In this document: piece by piece, positions 18,737 to 27,744 of the stretch | Layout of the letters: the number at the start of each line of letters is the position of its first letter | Position numbering within the stretch: the first letter of the stretch is position 1 | Assembly (NCBI RefSeq): GCF_002870965.1 | Contig: NZ_PHSO01000005.1 | Span: forward strand, 186,001-250,000 | Reading direction: 5' to 3' | DNA length: 64,000 nucleotides | DNA from: Tsuneonella flava | GTDB taxonomy: Bacteria; Pseudomonadota; Alphaproteobacteria; Sphingomonadales; Sphingomonadaceae | Program-made: the position numbers and the translations under genes | The notes under the pieces: generated by a model | Database searches by the model: none | Seen by the model: only the letters and a program-made list of their open reading frames with translations | What the model was told of the DNA's origin: nothing

Positions 18737-19320
18737 CCCTGATCCTTGCATCCAAAAGCGCTAGCCGCCGCGCTATGCTCGACGCAGCCGGGGTAGCTTA
18801 CGAAGCGATACCTGCCGATGTCGATGAACGGGCGATAGAGGCGGAACTTGGCAACAGCGTTCCGGCGCATGTGGCGCTGGCACTGGCTGAGGCGAAGGCC
18901 ATCGCTGTAGCCAATACCAATCCGGGGCATCTGGTGCTGGGCAGCGATTCACTGGTCAGCGTTGGCGGAAAACGCTTCGACAAGCCTGTGTCGCGTGCGG
19001 ATGCCGCGCGTCACTTGCGGGAATTTTCGGGCAAGCCAATGAAGCTGCATAGCGGGGCGGCGCTGGCGCGGGATGGTAAGGTGTTATGGAGCGGAGGCGA
19101 TCTTGCCCGGCTGCATGTTCGCGATCTGTCGGATGGGTTCATCGAAAGCTATCTCGATGCCGAATGGCCCGAAATCGACGGCTGCGTCGGTTGCTTTCGG
19201 ATCGAGGCGCGGGGTGTGCAGTTGTTCCAGGCAATAGAAGGCGATCAGTTCACTGTGCTGGGTATGCCATTGATTAAAGTGCTTGGCGCACTGCGCGATC
19301 TGGGAGTAATGCAGGCATGA
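18733..19320 (+). CDS. maf: Maf-family nucleotide pyrophosphatase
   Basis: A 195-residue Maf protein. [18 protein letters not shown] is the conserved N-terminal loop, LGSDSLVSV holds the catalytic Asp, and [17 protein letters not shown] is close to the family C-terminal motif. Maf proteins hydrolyse non-canonical or modified nucleoside triphosphates. Four-bp overlaps with ppsR and aroE indicate one transcript. The YhdE or YceF subtype cannot be decided by eye. Confidence 0.92.
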   Translation: MTLILASKSASRRAMLDAAGVAYEAIPADVDERAIEAELGNSVPAHVALALAEAKAIAVANTNPGHLVLGSDSLVSVGGKRFDKPVSRADAARHLREFSGKPMKLHSGAALARDGKVLWSGGDLARLHVRDLSDGFIESYLDAEWPEIDGCVGCFRIEARGVQLFQAIEGDQFTVLGMPLIKVLGALRDLGVMQA

Positions 19321-20192
19321 GCCCCGCCGCACCGGTAAAGCCCTATTCCGAAGTGATCGGGTATCCGATTGCTCAAAGTAAATCGCCCGTGATTCATGGC
19401 TTCTGGTTGGAAAGACTGGCGATTGACGCTGACTATCGCGCCACTCTGGTGGCCGATGGGGGCCTGCCGGATTATCTCGCATCGCGCCGGGCGGATGCCG
19501 AATGGCGGGGATGCAACGTGACGATGCCGCACAAACAGGCGGTGATCCCGCTGATCGATCGTCTCGATCCCATTGCGGATCGGATCGGGGCAGTGAACAC
19601 GATCGTTCGGGAAGGTGATGCGCTTGTCGGATATAATACCGATGCAGCCGGTTTTCTCGAACCGCTGGCGGCGCGGCTGGCGCAGGCGCATTATTTCCGC
19701 ATGGCCCGGATAATCGGCACAGGTGGCGCTGCGCGGGCGATTGTCGCTGCGCTGGCCGGTGAGGGCTTCACTCTGGTGCTGGCGGGTCGCAATCCCGACA
19801 AGGCTCGCGATCTGCTCGACACGCTCGATCCGGCGGGGGAACATTACGCCATCGATCTGGCACACTTTGCCGATGCGACCGATTTTCCGTTCGACGATCG
19901 CGAGGGATGCCTCGATCTCGTGGTCAATGCATCCCCGTTGGGAATGCGCGGGCAACCGCCGCTTACTTTCGACTGGAGCCATGCGCCGCCGGGATCGGTA
20001 GCATACGATATTGTTACCGATCCGCTCGACACCCCGTTTCTGACTGGTGCCCGTTCGCAGGGGCTGCACACCATTGATGGATTGTCGATGCTGATCGGGC
20101 AAGCCGCGGTGGCATTCGGGAAATTCTTCGACAAGCCCGCTCTGCGCGACGTGGAAACTGAGGCCGCCCTGCGCGAAAGGTTGCTGGCGTGA
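19317..20192 (+). CDS. aroE: Shikimate dehydrogenase
   Basis: A 291-residue NADP-dependent enzyme for 3-dehydroshikimate reduction. The substrate site includes [10 protein letters not shown] and the catalytic Lys/Asp in [20 protein letters not shown] follows. The Rossmann loop is [13 protein letters not shown] with AGRNPDKAR, and the C-terminal part has [12 protein letters not shown]. Overlaps of 4 bp on both sides place it in the ppsR-maf-aroE-coaE operon, a common alphaproteobacterial order. Confidence 0.95.
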   Translation: MSPAAPVKPYSEVIGYPIAQSKSPVIHGFWLERLAIDADYRATLVADGGLPDYLASRRADAEWRGCNVTMPHKQAVIPLIDRLDPIADRIGAVNTIVREGDALVGYNTDAAGFLEPLAARLAQAHYFRMARIIGTGGAARAIVAALAGEGFTLVLAGRNPDKARDLLDTLDPAGEHYAIDLAHFADATDFPFDDREGCLDLVVNASPLGMRGQPPLTFDWSHAPPGSVAYDIVTDPLDTPFLTGARSQGLHTIDGLSMLIGQAAVAFGKFFDKPALRDVETEAALRERLLA

Positions 20193-20782
20193 CGCGGCCA
20201 GTCATTCTCGGCCTGACCGGTTCGATCGGCATGGGCAAATCGACCGTAGCGGAAATGTTCATGGAACTGGGTGTGCCGGTGTTCGATGCCGATGCCACGG
20301 TGCGGCGATTGCAGGGGCCGGGCGGGGCACTTGTCCCTGCGATAGAGGCGGCGTTTCCCGGATCGACCGGCCCCGCTGGTGTGCGGCGAGAGGCGCTGGG
20401 CGAACAGGTGTTCGGCGATAAGGCCGCGCTCGCCCGGCTGGAGGCTATCGTGCACCCGGCGGTCGCGGAAGAGCGCGGTGCGTTCATGATCGAACATGCC
20501 GGGCAACCGCTGGTGGTGTTCGACATTCCGCTATTGTTCGAAAAAGGCGGGGTGGAGCAGGTCGATGTTGTTGCCGTGGTGTCGGCACCGGCGGAAACCC
20601 AGCGGACACGCGTACTCGCCCGCCCAGGCATGACGCCGGACAAGTTCGCTCATATCCTGTCGCTGCAAGTGCCCGATGCGGAAAAGCGCGCGCGCGCAGA
20701 TCATGTGATCGATACCGGCACGACTCTGGCTGAAACCCGCCAGCGGGTGAAACGACTCGTTACTGCGCTGACTGACCGATAA
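20189..20782 (+). CDS. coaE: Dephospho-CoA kinase
   Basis: A 197-residue kinase for the last step of CoA synthesis. The P-loop is GLTGSIGMGKST (residues 8-19), followed by FDADATVRRL with the substrate-binding Asp and DIPLLFEKG. The GTG start overlaps the aroE stop by 4 bp. Confidence 0.95.
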   Translation: MTRPVILGLTGSIGMGKSTVAEMFMELGVPVFDADATVRRLQGPGGALVPAIEAAFPGSTGPAGVRREALGEQVFGDKAALARLEAIVHPAVAEERGAFMIEHAGQPLVVFDIPLLFEKGGVEQVDVVAVVSAPAETQRTRVLARPGMTPDKFAHILSLQVPDAEKRARADHVIDTGTTLAETRQRVKRLVTALTDR

Positions 20783-20844
20783 CTGCCGCGAATTCGTGAG
20801 TCGTGCCCTTGTCACAAGGGGGTTTCAGGGCGATATAGTTGCTG

Positions 20845-21537
20845 ATGCGCGAGATCGTTTTCGATACCGAAACCACCGGGCTGGATCACAAGACAGGTGA
20901 TCGGATGGTTGAGATTGGCTGTATCGAAATGGTCAATCGCGTGGCCACGGGCCAGACCTTCCACGCCTATTACAATCCCGATCGCGATATGCCTGCTGCG
21001 GCGGAGGCGGTGCATGGCTTGTCGGCGGCGTTCTTGTCGGACAAGCCACGGTTTCATGAACAGGTGGATGAGCTGCTGGCCTTTATCGGCGATGCACCGC
21101 TGGTGGCGCACAATGCCAGTTTCGATTTCGGCTTTCTTAATGCCGAGCTGGAAATAGCCGGGCGCGAACCGGTGTCGCTCGACCGGATGGTGGATACCAT
21201 TGCAATTGCCAAGCGGCGGCATCCGGGTGCCAAACTGACGCTGGACGCATTGTGCACCCGCTATGGCATCGACCGCAGCCACCGTATCAAACACGGCGCA
21301 TTGCTCGATGCCGAATTGCTGGCACAGCTTTATGTCGAACTGACCGGCGGCCGCCAGATCGGGCTGGAGCTGGCGGCTGGCGAGGTTGGCGGTGACGATG
21401 ATGTAGTGGGCATGCCCGCGCGCCCTGAACGGCGGCGCGAATTCCGCCCACCGCGTCCGCATTCCGCGTCGGAAGAAGAATTGGCCCGCCATCGCGCATT
21501 TATCGGCCGGATGGACGGAGCGATTTGGAACAGTTGA
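20845..21537 (+). CDS. dnaQ: DNA polymerase III epsilon subunit (proofreading exonuclease)
   Basis: A 230-residue DEDDh exonuclease: ExoI FDTETTGLD, ExoII VAHNASFDFGFLNAEL, and ExoIII HGALLDAELLAQLY with the His and Asp. It gives the replicative polymerase its 3'-5' proofreading. The C-terminal tail is short and Pro/Arg-rich and would contact alpha. I chose the ATG; an in-frame TTG 6 bp upstream has a slightly better-placed AGGG. Confidence 0.95.
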   Translation: MREIVFDTETTGLDHKTGDRMVEIGCIEMVNRVATGQTFHAYYNPDRDMPAAAEAVHGLSAAFLSDKPRFHEQVDELLAFIGDAPLVAHNASFDFGFLNAELEIAGREPVSLDRMVDTIAIAKRRHPGAKLTLDALCTRYGIDRSHRIKHGALLDAELLAQLYVELTGGRQIGLELAAGEVGGDDDVVGMPARPERRREFRPPRPHSASEEELARHRAFIGRMDGAIWNS

Positions 21538-21593
21538 ACGTTCCGAATGTGAGCGATCGCTAGTGGTCGCACCAGAAGAGGAGTAGATTGACG

Positions 21594-22163
21594 ATGGATA
21601 TTCGCGTTTCAGGCCACCAGATCGAAACCGGCGCTGCGCTGCAGGAACACGTTGCCGATCGGCTTAACGCTATCGTCGATAAGTATTTCAATCGTGCGCT
21701 GTCGTCCAATGTCACGTTTGGCAAAGCACCTGCCGGCGCGTTCAGTTGCGATATCGTGACGCATGTGATGCATGGCCTTATCCTCAAGGCGCATGGCGTG
21801 GCGCAGGATGCCCATCAGGCTGCCGATGCGGCTGCGGAAAAGCTGGATAAGCAGCTCCGCCGGTATAAGCGGCGCCTGCAGGACCGCAACGCGCAAAGCC
21901 AGCAGGCCGTGCTGGAAGAAGAGGCCGCCTACACGATCTTCGCCGCCCCCGAAGAAGATGCGGAAGAAGAGACGGGTGGCGATGCGCCGATGATTATCGC
22001 GGAAACCACCGCCGATATTCCAGAGGCCAGCGTTGCCGACGCGGTGATGATGCTCGATCTGCGTGATACCAACGCTATGTTGTTCAAAAACGCTGGAACT
22101 GGGCGGCACAATATGGTTTACCGCCGCGGTGATGGTTCGATCGGCTGGGTCGAACCGCGGTAG
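21594..22163 (+). CDS. hpf: Ribosome hibernation promoting factor, long form
   Basis: A 189-residue protein. The N-terminal S30AE domain (MDIRVSGHQIETGAALQEHV..., to about 105) binds the decoding site, and the C-terminal domain (about 135-189, LRDTNAMLFKNAGTGRHNMVYRRGDGSIG) dimerises 70S ribosomes into 100S particles. An acidic linker (EEDAEEETGGD) joins them. A GAGGAG lies 10 bp upstream. The next gene, ptsN, is the usual companion, but a terminator separates the two. Confidence 0.94.
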   Translation: MDIRVSGHQIETGAALQEHVADRLNAIVDKYFNRALSSNVTFGKAPAGAFSCDIVTHVMHGLILKAHGVAQDAHQAADAAAEKLDKQLRRYKRRLQDRNAQSQQAVLEEEAAYTIFAAPEEDAEEETGGDAPMIIAETTADIPEASVADAVMMLDLRDTNAMLFKNAGTGRHNMVYRRGDGSIGWVEPR

Positions 22164-22177
22164 ATCGCGATCTTCGG

Positions 22178-22208
22178 GGAGAGGATACGTGATCGGTCCT
22201 CTCCTTTT
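22178..22208 (+). terminator. Rho-independent terminator after hpf
   Basis: GGAGAGGA (22178-22185) pairs perfectly with TCCTCTCC (22197-22204) and is followed by TTTT. It lies 15 bp after the hpf stop. Confidence 0.85.
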
Positions 22209-22238
22209 CCATGATCGAGTGTTTGGTTTTTTAAGACC

Positions 22239-22703
22239 ATGATGAACGTTATCTTCAAATTGCTGCCGGAGGCTGTGTGGGTCGATGACCTGCACGACAA
22301 GCGCTCCATTATCGAAGCTCTCGCGACCCGTTTCGCAAAAGTCTATTCGCTCGACCGGACGGCTGTGCTCGAAGGGCTGGAAGAACGCGAAGCGCTGGGC
22401 AGCACCGGGTTCGGTCGTTCGGTTGCACTGCCGCATGCCCGGATCGATGGGCTGGCTCGCCCGGTGGCGGCGCTTCTCAAGCTGGAAAGTTCGGTCGATT
22501 TCGATGCAGCGGACAATATGCCGGTCGATATTGTGATTGGCCTGTTGTCGCCGACCAATTCCGGCGCGACACATCTCCATGCGCTGGCCGCGCTGTCGCG
22601 GATGGTGCGCGACGAAGATATGCATCGTGCGCTGACTGAAGCGCAGGATACCGAAGCGCTCTATGCCTTGCTGACAAACGCGTCGGATCGTGACGCTGCC
22701 TGA
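22239..22703 (+). CDS. ptsN: PTS IIA-like nitrogen regulatory protein PtsN
   Basis: A 154-residue EIIA-Ntr protein. The phosphorylated His is H66 in SVALPHARIDGL, with SSVDFDAADNMPVDIVIGLLSP and HLHALAALSRMV as further family markers. It is the terminal acceptor of the nitrogen-PTS relay and regulates potassium, phosphate and carbon responses. It overlaps the thioesterase gene by 14 bp. Confidence 0.94.
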   Translation: MMNVIFKLLPEAVWVDDLHDKRSIIEALATRFAKVYSLDRTAVLEGLEEREALGSTGFGRSVALPHARIDGLARPVAALLKLESSVDFDAADNMPVDIVIGLLSPTNSGATHLHALAALSRMVRDEDMHRALTEAQDTEALYALLTNASDRDAA

Positions 22704-23175
22704 CGATATCCCCGATGGCGCGAATCCCCATGGGGCCGCCCTGCACCATCGCGCGCTGGAACGGCTCTATGCCGCCGCGCCGGTCAACCGCCTGTTCAAT
22801 TCCCGGCTGGAAATCACCGGCGACGGCGCGGCCCGCATTCATTTTACGATAGACGAGCGAGTCTATCACGCGGCTGGCGCGGCGCACGGCACGGTCTATT
22901 TCAAGATGCTCGACGATGCCGCATTTTACGCGGCGAACACCCGGATTACCGATCGTTTCCTGCTGACCACGTCGTTCAACCTGCATTTCACTAAGCCGGT
23001 AAAATCGGGAGAGGTAATCGCCGAAGGTCGCTGGATCAGCGGGCGCAAGCGCGTGCTGGTAGGCGAATCGCGCCTGATCGACGCGGAGGGAGAGGAAATC
23101 GGGCGGGGCACCGGCACGTTCATGCGTTCGCGCATTCCGCTCTCCAGCCTGCCCGGCTACTCCGATCCCGTATAG
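22690..23175 (+). CDS. PaaI-family hotdog thioesterase
   Basis: A 161-residue hotdog-fold protein. VYHAAGAAHGTVYFKMLDDAAFYAAN is the helix region with the family His/Gly and acidic residue, followed by TTSFNLHFTKPVKSGEVIAEGRWISGRKRVLVGESRLIDAEG, the second strand set. It probably hydrolyses acyl-CoA thioesters; the substrate is unknown. The GTG start lies inside ptsN (14-bp overlap). Confidence 0.85.
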   Translation: MTLPDDIPDGANPHGAALHHRALERLYAAAPVNRLFNSRLEITGDGAARIHFTIDERVYHAAGAAHGTVYFKMLDDAAFYAANTRITDRFLLTTSFNLHFTKPVKSGEVIAEGRWISGRKRVLVGESRLIDAEGEEIGRGTGTFMRSRIPLSSLPGYSDPV

Positions 23176-23177
23176 CG

Positions 23178-23513
23178 ATGGATGCGCGCCTTCCTGCCCA
23201 TCTGGAAGTTGCCGCGATTCGCCGCCTGGCTGAGTCGCAGGGCGGCTTCGCTACAGTGCTTGCGCGCGGTGAACGCGATGCCGGGACAGTGGCCATCGTA
23301 ATTATCGATCGTGATAAACCCGCCGCAATATACGAACGTATGCCACAGATGGATGGTACCCGTTCTTTTGTGCGTACAAAATCAGAAGACACTGAAAACA
23401 AATCGGAATTTTCAGAATACCTTGATCGACGACGGCTCCGCGACCCCGATCTGTGGTTAATAGAGGTGGACGTCGCTGATGAAGAACGGCTCATCGCAGG
23501 TTTACCGGGATAA
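23178..23513 (+). CDS. DUF1491 family protein
   Basis: A 111-residue protein of a conserved alphaproteobacterial family of unknown function (LPAHLEVAAIRRLAESQGGFATVLARGERDAGT, then LDRRRLRDPDLWLIEVD). It is cytosolic with no catalytic motif visible. It starts 2 bp after the thioesterase stop, so it is likely in the ptsN operon. Confidence 0.82.
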   Translation: MDARLPAHLEVAAIRRLAESQGGFATVLARGERDAGTVAIVIIDRDKPAAIYERMPQMDGTRSFVRTKSEDTENKSEFSEYLDRRRLRDPDLWLIEVDVADEERLIAGLPG

Positions 23514-23723
23514 TCGTTACCAGAGTTGACTTCGCGGCTGCAGCATCTATTTGCGCCGCCACCTTTACGGGCGCAGGCGGCTCGGGCGACATGGGGTCGG
23601 CCGGTCAGCGCGCAGACGGGGGGCGGCCGGCAGGCAATGTGCAGAACCCACTGTTAACGCATGCAATGCGCTAAGGGTTCCCAGTCTGCGTCGGGCGCGT
23701 CCACCGCCTAAACCGACGGATAA

Positions 23724-24401
23724 ATGAAGTTTCATCGCGCCACTCTCGCGGCAATCGCCGCGACGACAGTGTTTACGCTCTCGTTCGCCGATGGTTCCGG
23801 CGCAAATGCTCAACCGGGCGAGAACCAACCCCAGGCTGCTCTGCCGCTGACCGAAGAAACGGTCCCGCAGGCAGAAAACGTCCAGTTCGTGTCAGAACCG
23901 GTCGTGCAGGCGATTACCGAACAATCCGAAGATCAGGCGGCTGACGGCAACGATGCCGATGTGGACGCACTGCTGAGCAACGCCGGTTCGCTACGTCAGC
24001 TTGTCGCAACGGTGCCTTCCGGCGAAAAGCTGTCGCGGCAGATGAAGTGCCTCGCCGGTGCGATCTATTTCGAATCCCGTGGTGAGCCGCTCGTCGGCCA
24101 GCTTGCTGTGGCGAAAGTCATCATCAATCGCGCTGAATCGAGCGCCTTTCCGTCGGACTATTGCGGTGTTGTCTATCAGCGTTCGCAGTTCTCGTTCGTG
24201 CGGGGCGGGCGTATGCCGCATATCCGCACGGCCTCTGCCGCGTGGAAGCGTGCGAAGGCAATTGCCCGGATCGCTCACGAAGATCTGTGGGAAAGCAAGG
24301 CCGATGATGCGCTGTATTTCCACGCTCGCCGCGTGAACCCGCGCTGGAGCCGCAACCGCGTGGCCGCCGCGACGATCAGCTCACACGTATTTTACAAGTA
24401 A
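23724..24401 (+). CDS. Cell wall hydrolase, SleB family
   Basis: A 225-residue exported protein. A signal peptide (MKFHRATLAAIAATTVFTLSFADG) and a 60-residue acidic linker precede a SleB/Hydrolase_2 domain from about residue 108: CLAGAIYFESRGEPLVGQLAVAKVIINR carries the catalytic Glu, and DDALYFHARRVNPRW follows. It should cleave peptidoglycan glycan strands in growth or division. The 210 bp before it hold no gene that I can support. Confidence 0.87.
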   Translation: MKFHRATLAAIAATTVFTLSFADGSGANAQPGENQPQAALPLTEETVPQAENVQFVSEPVVQAITEQSEDQAADGNDADVDALLSNAGSLRQLVATVPSGEKLSRQMKCLAGAIYFESRGEPLVGQLAVAKVIINRAESSAFPSDYCGVVYQRSQFSFVRGGRMPHIRTASAAWKRAKAIARIAHEDLWESKADDALYFHARRVNPRWSRNRVAAATISSHVFYK

Positions 24402-24436
24402 GGCCGCTGCTGGCCAGCTCCTGCAAGCCGGATGAA

Positions 24437-25210
24437 TTAGCCAGCGATATCCACCCACACAGGGGTGTGATCGCTGGCTTTTTCGCGTCCGCGATACTCA
24501 CGATCGACCCCGGCCGCGGTCATCCGGTCGGCCAGTTCGGGGCTGAGCAGCAAGTGATCGATGCGAAACCCGTGGTCCCGCTGCCACCCGCCAGCCTGAT
24601 AATCCCAGAATGTCCACACCCCGCCGCGCGGGTTGAGTGTATCGATGGCATCGGTCCACCCATCGCCCAGTAAACGGGCATAGGCATCGCGCGATTCGGG
24701 TTGCATCAGCGCATCGGCGGCCATCGCCTTAGGCGACCAGACGTCTTTATCTTCTGGAATAACGTTGAAATCGCCTACTACCGTGCAGGGAATTTCCTGA
24801 TCCCACAAATCGCGCATGCGGGCGCGCAGTCGCTCCATCCATGCCAGCTTGTATTCGAATTTCGGCCCCGGCACCGGATTGCCATTGGGAAGATAGATGC
24901 ATGCGATCCGCACCCCGTTCACGTCGGCTTCGATATAGCGCGAATGATCGTCGTCCGGGTCCCCCGGCAGGGTGCGCTGGGTTTCGACGGGTTCGATCCC
25001 ATCGGCCAGAATGGCGACCCCGTTAAAGCCCTTCTGGCCATGCCAGATCGCGCGATAGCCGATTTTCTCGAAAGCCTCGGCCGGGAAGCCTTCGTCCTGG
25101 CTTTTGATTTCCTGCAGGCAGGCGACCGTGGGCCGGGTTTCTTCCAGCCATTCGATCAGGCGGGGCAGGCGTGCTTTGACGCCGTTGATATTGAAGGATG
25201 CAATCCGCAT
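24437..25210 (-). CDS. xthA: Exodeoxyribonuclease III
   Basis: A 257-residue AP endonuclease/3' exonuclease. Catalytic segments are FNINGVKARL, CLQEIKSQDEGFP (metal-binding Glu), GDFNVIPEDKDVW (Asp/Asn) and ASDHTPVWVDI (Asp-His pair). It cuts abasic sites during base excision repair. It is transcribed toward the SleB gene; its 3' end shares bases with a terminator for that gene. Confidence 0.95.
   Translation of the reverse strand: MRIASFNINGVKARLPRLIEWLEETRPTVACLQEIKSQDEGFPAEAFEKIGYRAIWHGQKGFNGVAILADGIEPVETQRTLPGDPDDDHSRYIEADVNGVRIACIYLPNGNPVPGPKFEYKLAWMERLRARMRDLWDQEIPCTVVGDFNVIPEDKDVWSPKAMAADALMQPESRDAYARLLGDGWTDAIDTLNPRGGVWTFWDYQAGGWQRDHGFRIDHLLLSPELADRMTAAGVDREYRGREKASDHTPVWVDIAG
24439..24483 (+). 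terminator. Terminator for the SleB gene, overlapping the xthA 3' end
   Basis: AGCCAGCGAT (24439-24448) pairs perfectly with ATCGCTGGCT (24470-24479). An inner CACAC/GTGTG stem (24456-24460 with 24465-24469) closes an AGGG loop, and T's follow. The hairpin is formed by DNA that also encodes the last residues of convergent xthA. Confidence 0.75.
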
Positions 25211-25220
25211 CCGGCGACTA

Positions 25221-25550
25221 TTAGATGCCGAAGCTGGAACCGCAACCGCAACCGGCGGCCGCTTGCGGGTTTTCGACCCGGAATGCGGCGCCGCCCAGCG
25301 ATTCGACGAAATCGACCGTGCTGCCCGCTACCAGATCGTGACTGACCGGATCGACCACCAGCTTAACCCCGTCGGTCTCGCTGACGCTGTCGTCGGTCTC
25401 GGCAGCGTCGGACAGGTCGAATTTGTACTGGAAGCCCGAGCAACCGCCCCCTTCGACCGAAAGGCGCAGGATCGCCGGTTTCGACTGGCGTTGAGCAATC
25501 GCCGCCACGCGTTTGGCAGCAGACGGGGTCAGGATGAGCGGATCGGCCAT
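25221..25550 (-). CDS. erpA: A-type Fe-S carrier (ErpA-like)
   Basis: A 109-residue HesB/IscA-family carrier with the three cluster Cys: one in EGGGCSGFQYKF and two in AGCGCGSSFGI at the C-terminus. VVDPVSHDLVAGSTVDFVE is the family centre. It delivers Fe-S clusters to apo-proteins. I chose the ATG at 25550; the frame is open upstream but not protein-like. A second A-type carrier, SufA, is at 54602, so this copy is probably the ErpA-type scaffold for respiration targets. Confidence 0.9.
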   Translation of the reverse strand: MADPLILTPSAAKRVAAIAQRQSKPAILRLSVEGGGCSGFQYKFDLSDAAETDDSVSETDGVKLVVDPVSHDLVAGSTVDFVESLGGAAFRVENPQAAAGCGCGSSFGI

Positions 25551-25587
25551 AGATACGATGTAGGGAGACTGCCGCCCCCACTCAAGA

Positions 25588-26019
25588 TCATGCCGACTGG
25601 ATATAAGTCCGCATCGCTTCGGCTTCGGTGGCGATGGCATCGACCTGCGCCTTCACCAGATCGCCGATCGAGATGAAACCGCACATCTGCCCGTTCTGAA
25701 TAACTGGCAGGTGGCGGATGCGCCGCCGGGTCATCAGCCCCAGCGCTTCGTCCACCGATGTGCCCGGCTCCACTGTAATGGCAGGCGCGGTCATCACTTC
25801 GCCCAGCGGTTTGGAAAGGCTCGCCTCGCCTTCCTGCCCCAGACAATAGACGACATCGCGTTCCGAAAAAATGCCGGCCACTTCGCCGTGACGCATCACC
25901 GGCAGTGCCCCGATTCGACGGGTAGCAAGCACCGCAAGCGCTTCGCGCATCGGCACATCGACATCGCAGGTCACGATATCCGAACTGGCGCGGCCTGCAA
26001 TCAGTTGGGCAATATCCAT
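25588..26019 (-). CDS. CBS-domain protein
   Basis: A 143-residue protein composed of two CBS motifs: residues 12-70 (TCDVDVPMREALAVLATRRIGALPV, GIFSERDVVYCLG) and 78-135 (ITVEPGTSVDEALGLMTRRRIRHLPV, GFISIGDLVKA). Pairs of CBS motifs bind adenosyl ligands and regulate partner proteins. No effector domain is attached, so the target is unknown. Confidence 0.87.
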   Translation of the reverse strand: MDIAQLIAGRASSDIVTCDVDVPMREALAVLATRRIGALPVMRHGEVAGIFSERDVVYCLGQEGEASLSKPLGEVMTAPAITVEPGTSVDEALGLMTRRRIRHLPVIQNGQMCGFISIGDLVKAQVDAIATEAEAMRTYIQSA

Positions 26020-26132
26020 CGTTCGATCTCCCCATTATATGTCTTTATCTTGCGCGCAAGAATGCCACGATCTGCCGTGAAAGGCCAGCAGCAGGCATTG
26101 CCATCCCGTTCCGCAAGGCCCATGTGGGGCCT

Positions 26133-26447
26133 GTGAAAACCCCTCCGCCCCCTTCCCCGCTCGACGATCCCACGAATGCTGCGTTCGCCTGGAACAAATA
26201 CCGGCGCATGATGCAGATTGTGGGCGGGGTGACAGTCGTTGTCGTGATCGCTTCGCTTGTCGGCCTGTGGCTGACGGTGGAAGATGCATCGATCCACTTC
26301 TATATCGCCACCGGGCTGGGCGTGACCTTCACCATGCTGCTGGCCGGGGCGCTGATGGGGCTGATGTTCCTGTCGAACGGCACCGGGCACGATGCTGCCG
26401 TCAGCGATCCGTTCGACGGGGAAGACCGGTCGGGCAAGCAGGATTAG
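26133..26447 (+). CDS. Two-helix membrane protein
   Basis: About 104 residues. A Pro-rich cytosolic N-terminus (KTPPPPSPLDDPTN) is followed by two strong hydrophobic helices (MMQIVGGVTVVVVIASLVGLW-like and FYIATGLGVTFTMLLAGALMGLMFL) and an acidic tail. The family is not recognised with certainty; similar small proteins are common in sphingomonads. The start is unclear: GTG at 26133 or 26124. Confidence 0.65.
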   Translation: MKTPPPPSPLDDPTNAAFAWNKYRRMMQIVGGVTVVVVIASLVGLWLTVEDASIHFYIATGLGVTFTMLLAGALMGLMFLSNGTGHDAAVSDPFDGEDRSGKQD

Positions 26448-26560
26448 CGCCGCCTTCCATTGGATCGCCTTTCGCCTGGTTATTTCGAGGAGCGGCGCGG
26501 CAGTTCGTGTAGGTACGTCGTTTCCGCCACAACTGTCCCTATAAGAAGTGCCCTCGCACC

Positions 26561-26693
26561 ATGGATTGCTTCACTGCGTTCGCAATGACGAAAAGGGTAA
26601 GCGGGTGCGGGAGTGGCGTCGGCAGGAAGCCAGCATTCATCGCCTTACCCGGCCCCTCGTCATTGCGAGGAGCGTAGCGACGTGGCAATCCAT
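26561..26693. repeat. Paired REP-like repeats in opposite orientation
   Basis: Left arm 26561-26590 is ATGGATTGCTTCACTGCGTT plus CGCAATGACG. Right arm 26658-26693 is CGTCATTGCGAGGAGCGTAG plus CGACGTGGCAATCCAT. The arms are diverged inverted copies and could form a large hairpin with a 67-nt loop. The right arm matches 671-706 with one change. It sits between convergent genes; nothing else is seen in the 299-bp gap 26448-26746. Confidence 0.8.
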
Positions 26694-26746
26694 GAGCCAA
26701 GCCTTGCCTCAATCGCGACCGTCGCTGTGGGCGTATTCTGGCCGCG

Positions 26747-27130
26747 TCAGCCCTTCGCGCTGCCTCGCAGGCGCAGTTCCTCCACCGGCTCTCCGCCGAT
26801 CAGGTGCTGCTGGATTATCTTTTCCAGCGCTGCCTCGTCGCACGAATGATACCAGACCTGATCGGGCCACACGACGGCGATCGGCCCGGCCTCGCATACT
26901 TGCAGGCAATCGGCCTTGGTACGTTGCACGACCGATCCGGCTAGCCCCAGCTCTTTCAGCCGCCGCTTGAGATATTTCCACGCGCGTTCGCCGTCTTCGC
27001 GGCGACAGCATTTCTGCTTGTCAGATACGGCACAGAGGAAAATCTGGCGCTTCATTTGTTCGCCGCCGATTTTCGACAGTGCGTTGCGGGCTTTTTGCAG
27101 GTCGGCCTGAGAGTTGGCAGGTGTGCTCAT
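26747..27130 (-). CDS. Thioredoxin-like [2Fe-2S] ferredoxin
   Basis: A 127-residue protein. The [2Fe-2S] Cys are in [13 protein letters not shown] and [19 protein letters not shown], the spacing of thioredoxin-like ferredoxins (NuoE C-terminal-like). [21 protein letters not shown] closes the domain. It probably carries electrons; the partner is unknown. I chose the ATG at 27130 because the upstream open frame is Arg/Gln-rich and not conserved-looking. Confidence 0.87.
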   Translation of the reverse strand: MSTPANSQADLQKARNALSKIGGEQMKRQIFLCAVSDKQKCCRREDGERAWKYLKRRLKELGLAGSVVQRTKADCLQVCEAGPIAVVWPDQVWYHSCDEAALEKIIQQHLIGGEPVEELRLRGSAKG

Positions 27131-27177
27131 ACCGGGCGATGTAGTGACTCGACCCGGCTGCGGGAAGCCCTGCGCGA

Positions 27178-27696
27178 CTAACTGCGCTTGCCGGCGATCC
27201 GGCTGATTTCGGCTTTCACCAGACGCTCGACAATCTCGGGCAAGTTGCGATCGAGCCATTCGGCCAGCATCGGGCGCAGCAGGCTGCGTGTCAGTTCTTC
27301 CAGCGACGTTTCGCCCGACCGCACGATTTGTGGCGGCTTGCCGGGTTCGGCCAGCATCGCCAGTGCGGCGAGGTTATCGCGCATGGCGTCGCGCACTGCC
27401 TCGGTCGTCAGCGGGCCGAGATCGTCATCCTCATCGTCGCTAATGTCGGTCGTGGAATCGGCCGAGGGGACTTCTTCTGCCAGATGGCTCGTGCCGAGAT
27501 CGAGGATCTCTTCGTCGTCTGCGATATCGCTGGCAGGCGGCGGGGAATCCATCACGCGGGCGATTTCTGCCAGCCCGTCGCTTTCGCGGCGCTTGCGGGT
27601 TTCCATCGCGATATTGCGATTATCGCGGGCGATCACTTTCTTGATCGATTCGAGGATTTCCTCGACCGAAGCTTCGCCGTCTTGTCGCATTGGCAT
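27178..27696 (-). CDS. popZ: PopZ-family polar organising protein (DUF2497)
   Basis: A 172-residue protein. N-terminal [17 protein letters not shown] is the conserved PopZ helix, the middle is acidic and low-complexity ([10 protein letters not shown]), and the C-terminal [39 protein letters not shown] is the oligomerisation region. In Caulobacter PopZ forms a polar matrix that anchors ParB-parS and binds ParA. The parAB-parS cluster is 18-21 kb away and the putative origin about 10 kb away. I chose the ATG at 27696; another at 27729 adds 11 residues. Confidence 0.85.
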   Translation of the reverse strand: MPMRQDGEASVEEILESIKKVIARDNRNIAMETRKRRESDGLAEIARVMDSPPPASDIADDEEILDLGTSHLAEEVPSADSTTDISDDEDDDLGPLTTEAVRDAMRDNLAALAMLAEPGKPPQIVRSGETSLEELTRSLLRPMLAEWLDRNLPEIVERLVKAEISRIAGKRS

Positions 27697-27744
27697 GTTG
27701 CCCCCGTAACCTGCCTCAGTTGATCCCATACCGCCTGTGGCGAA

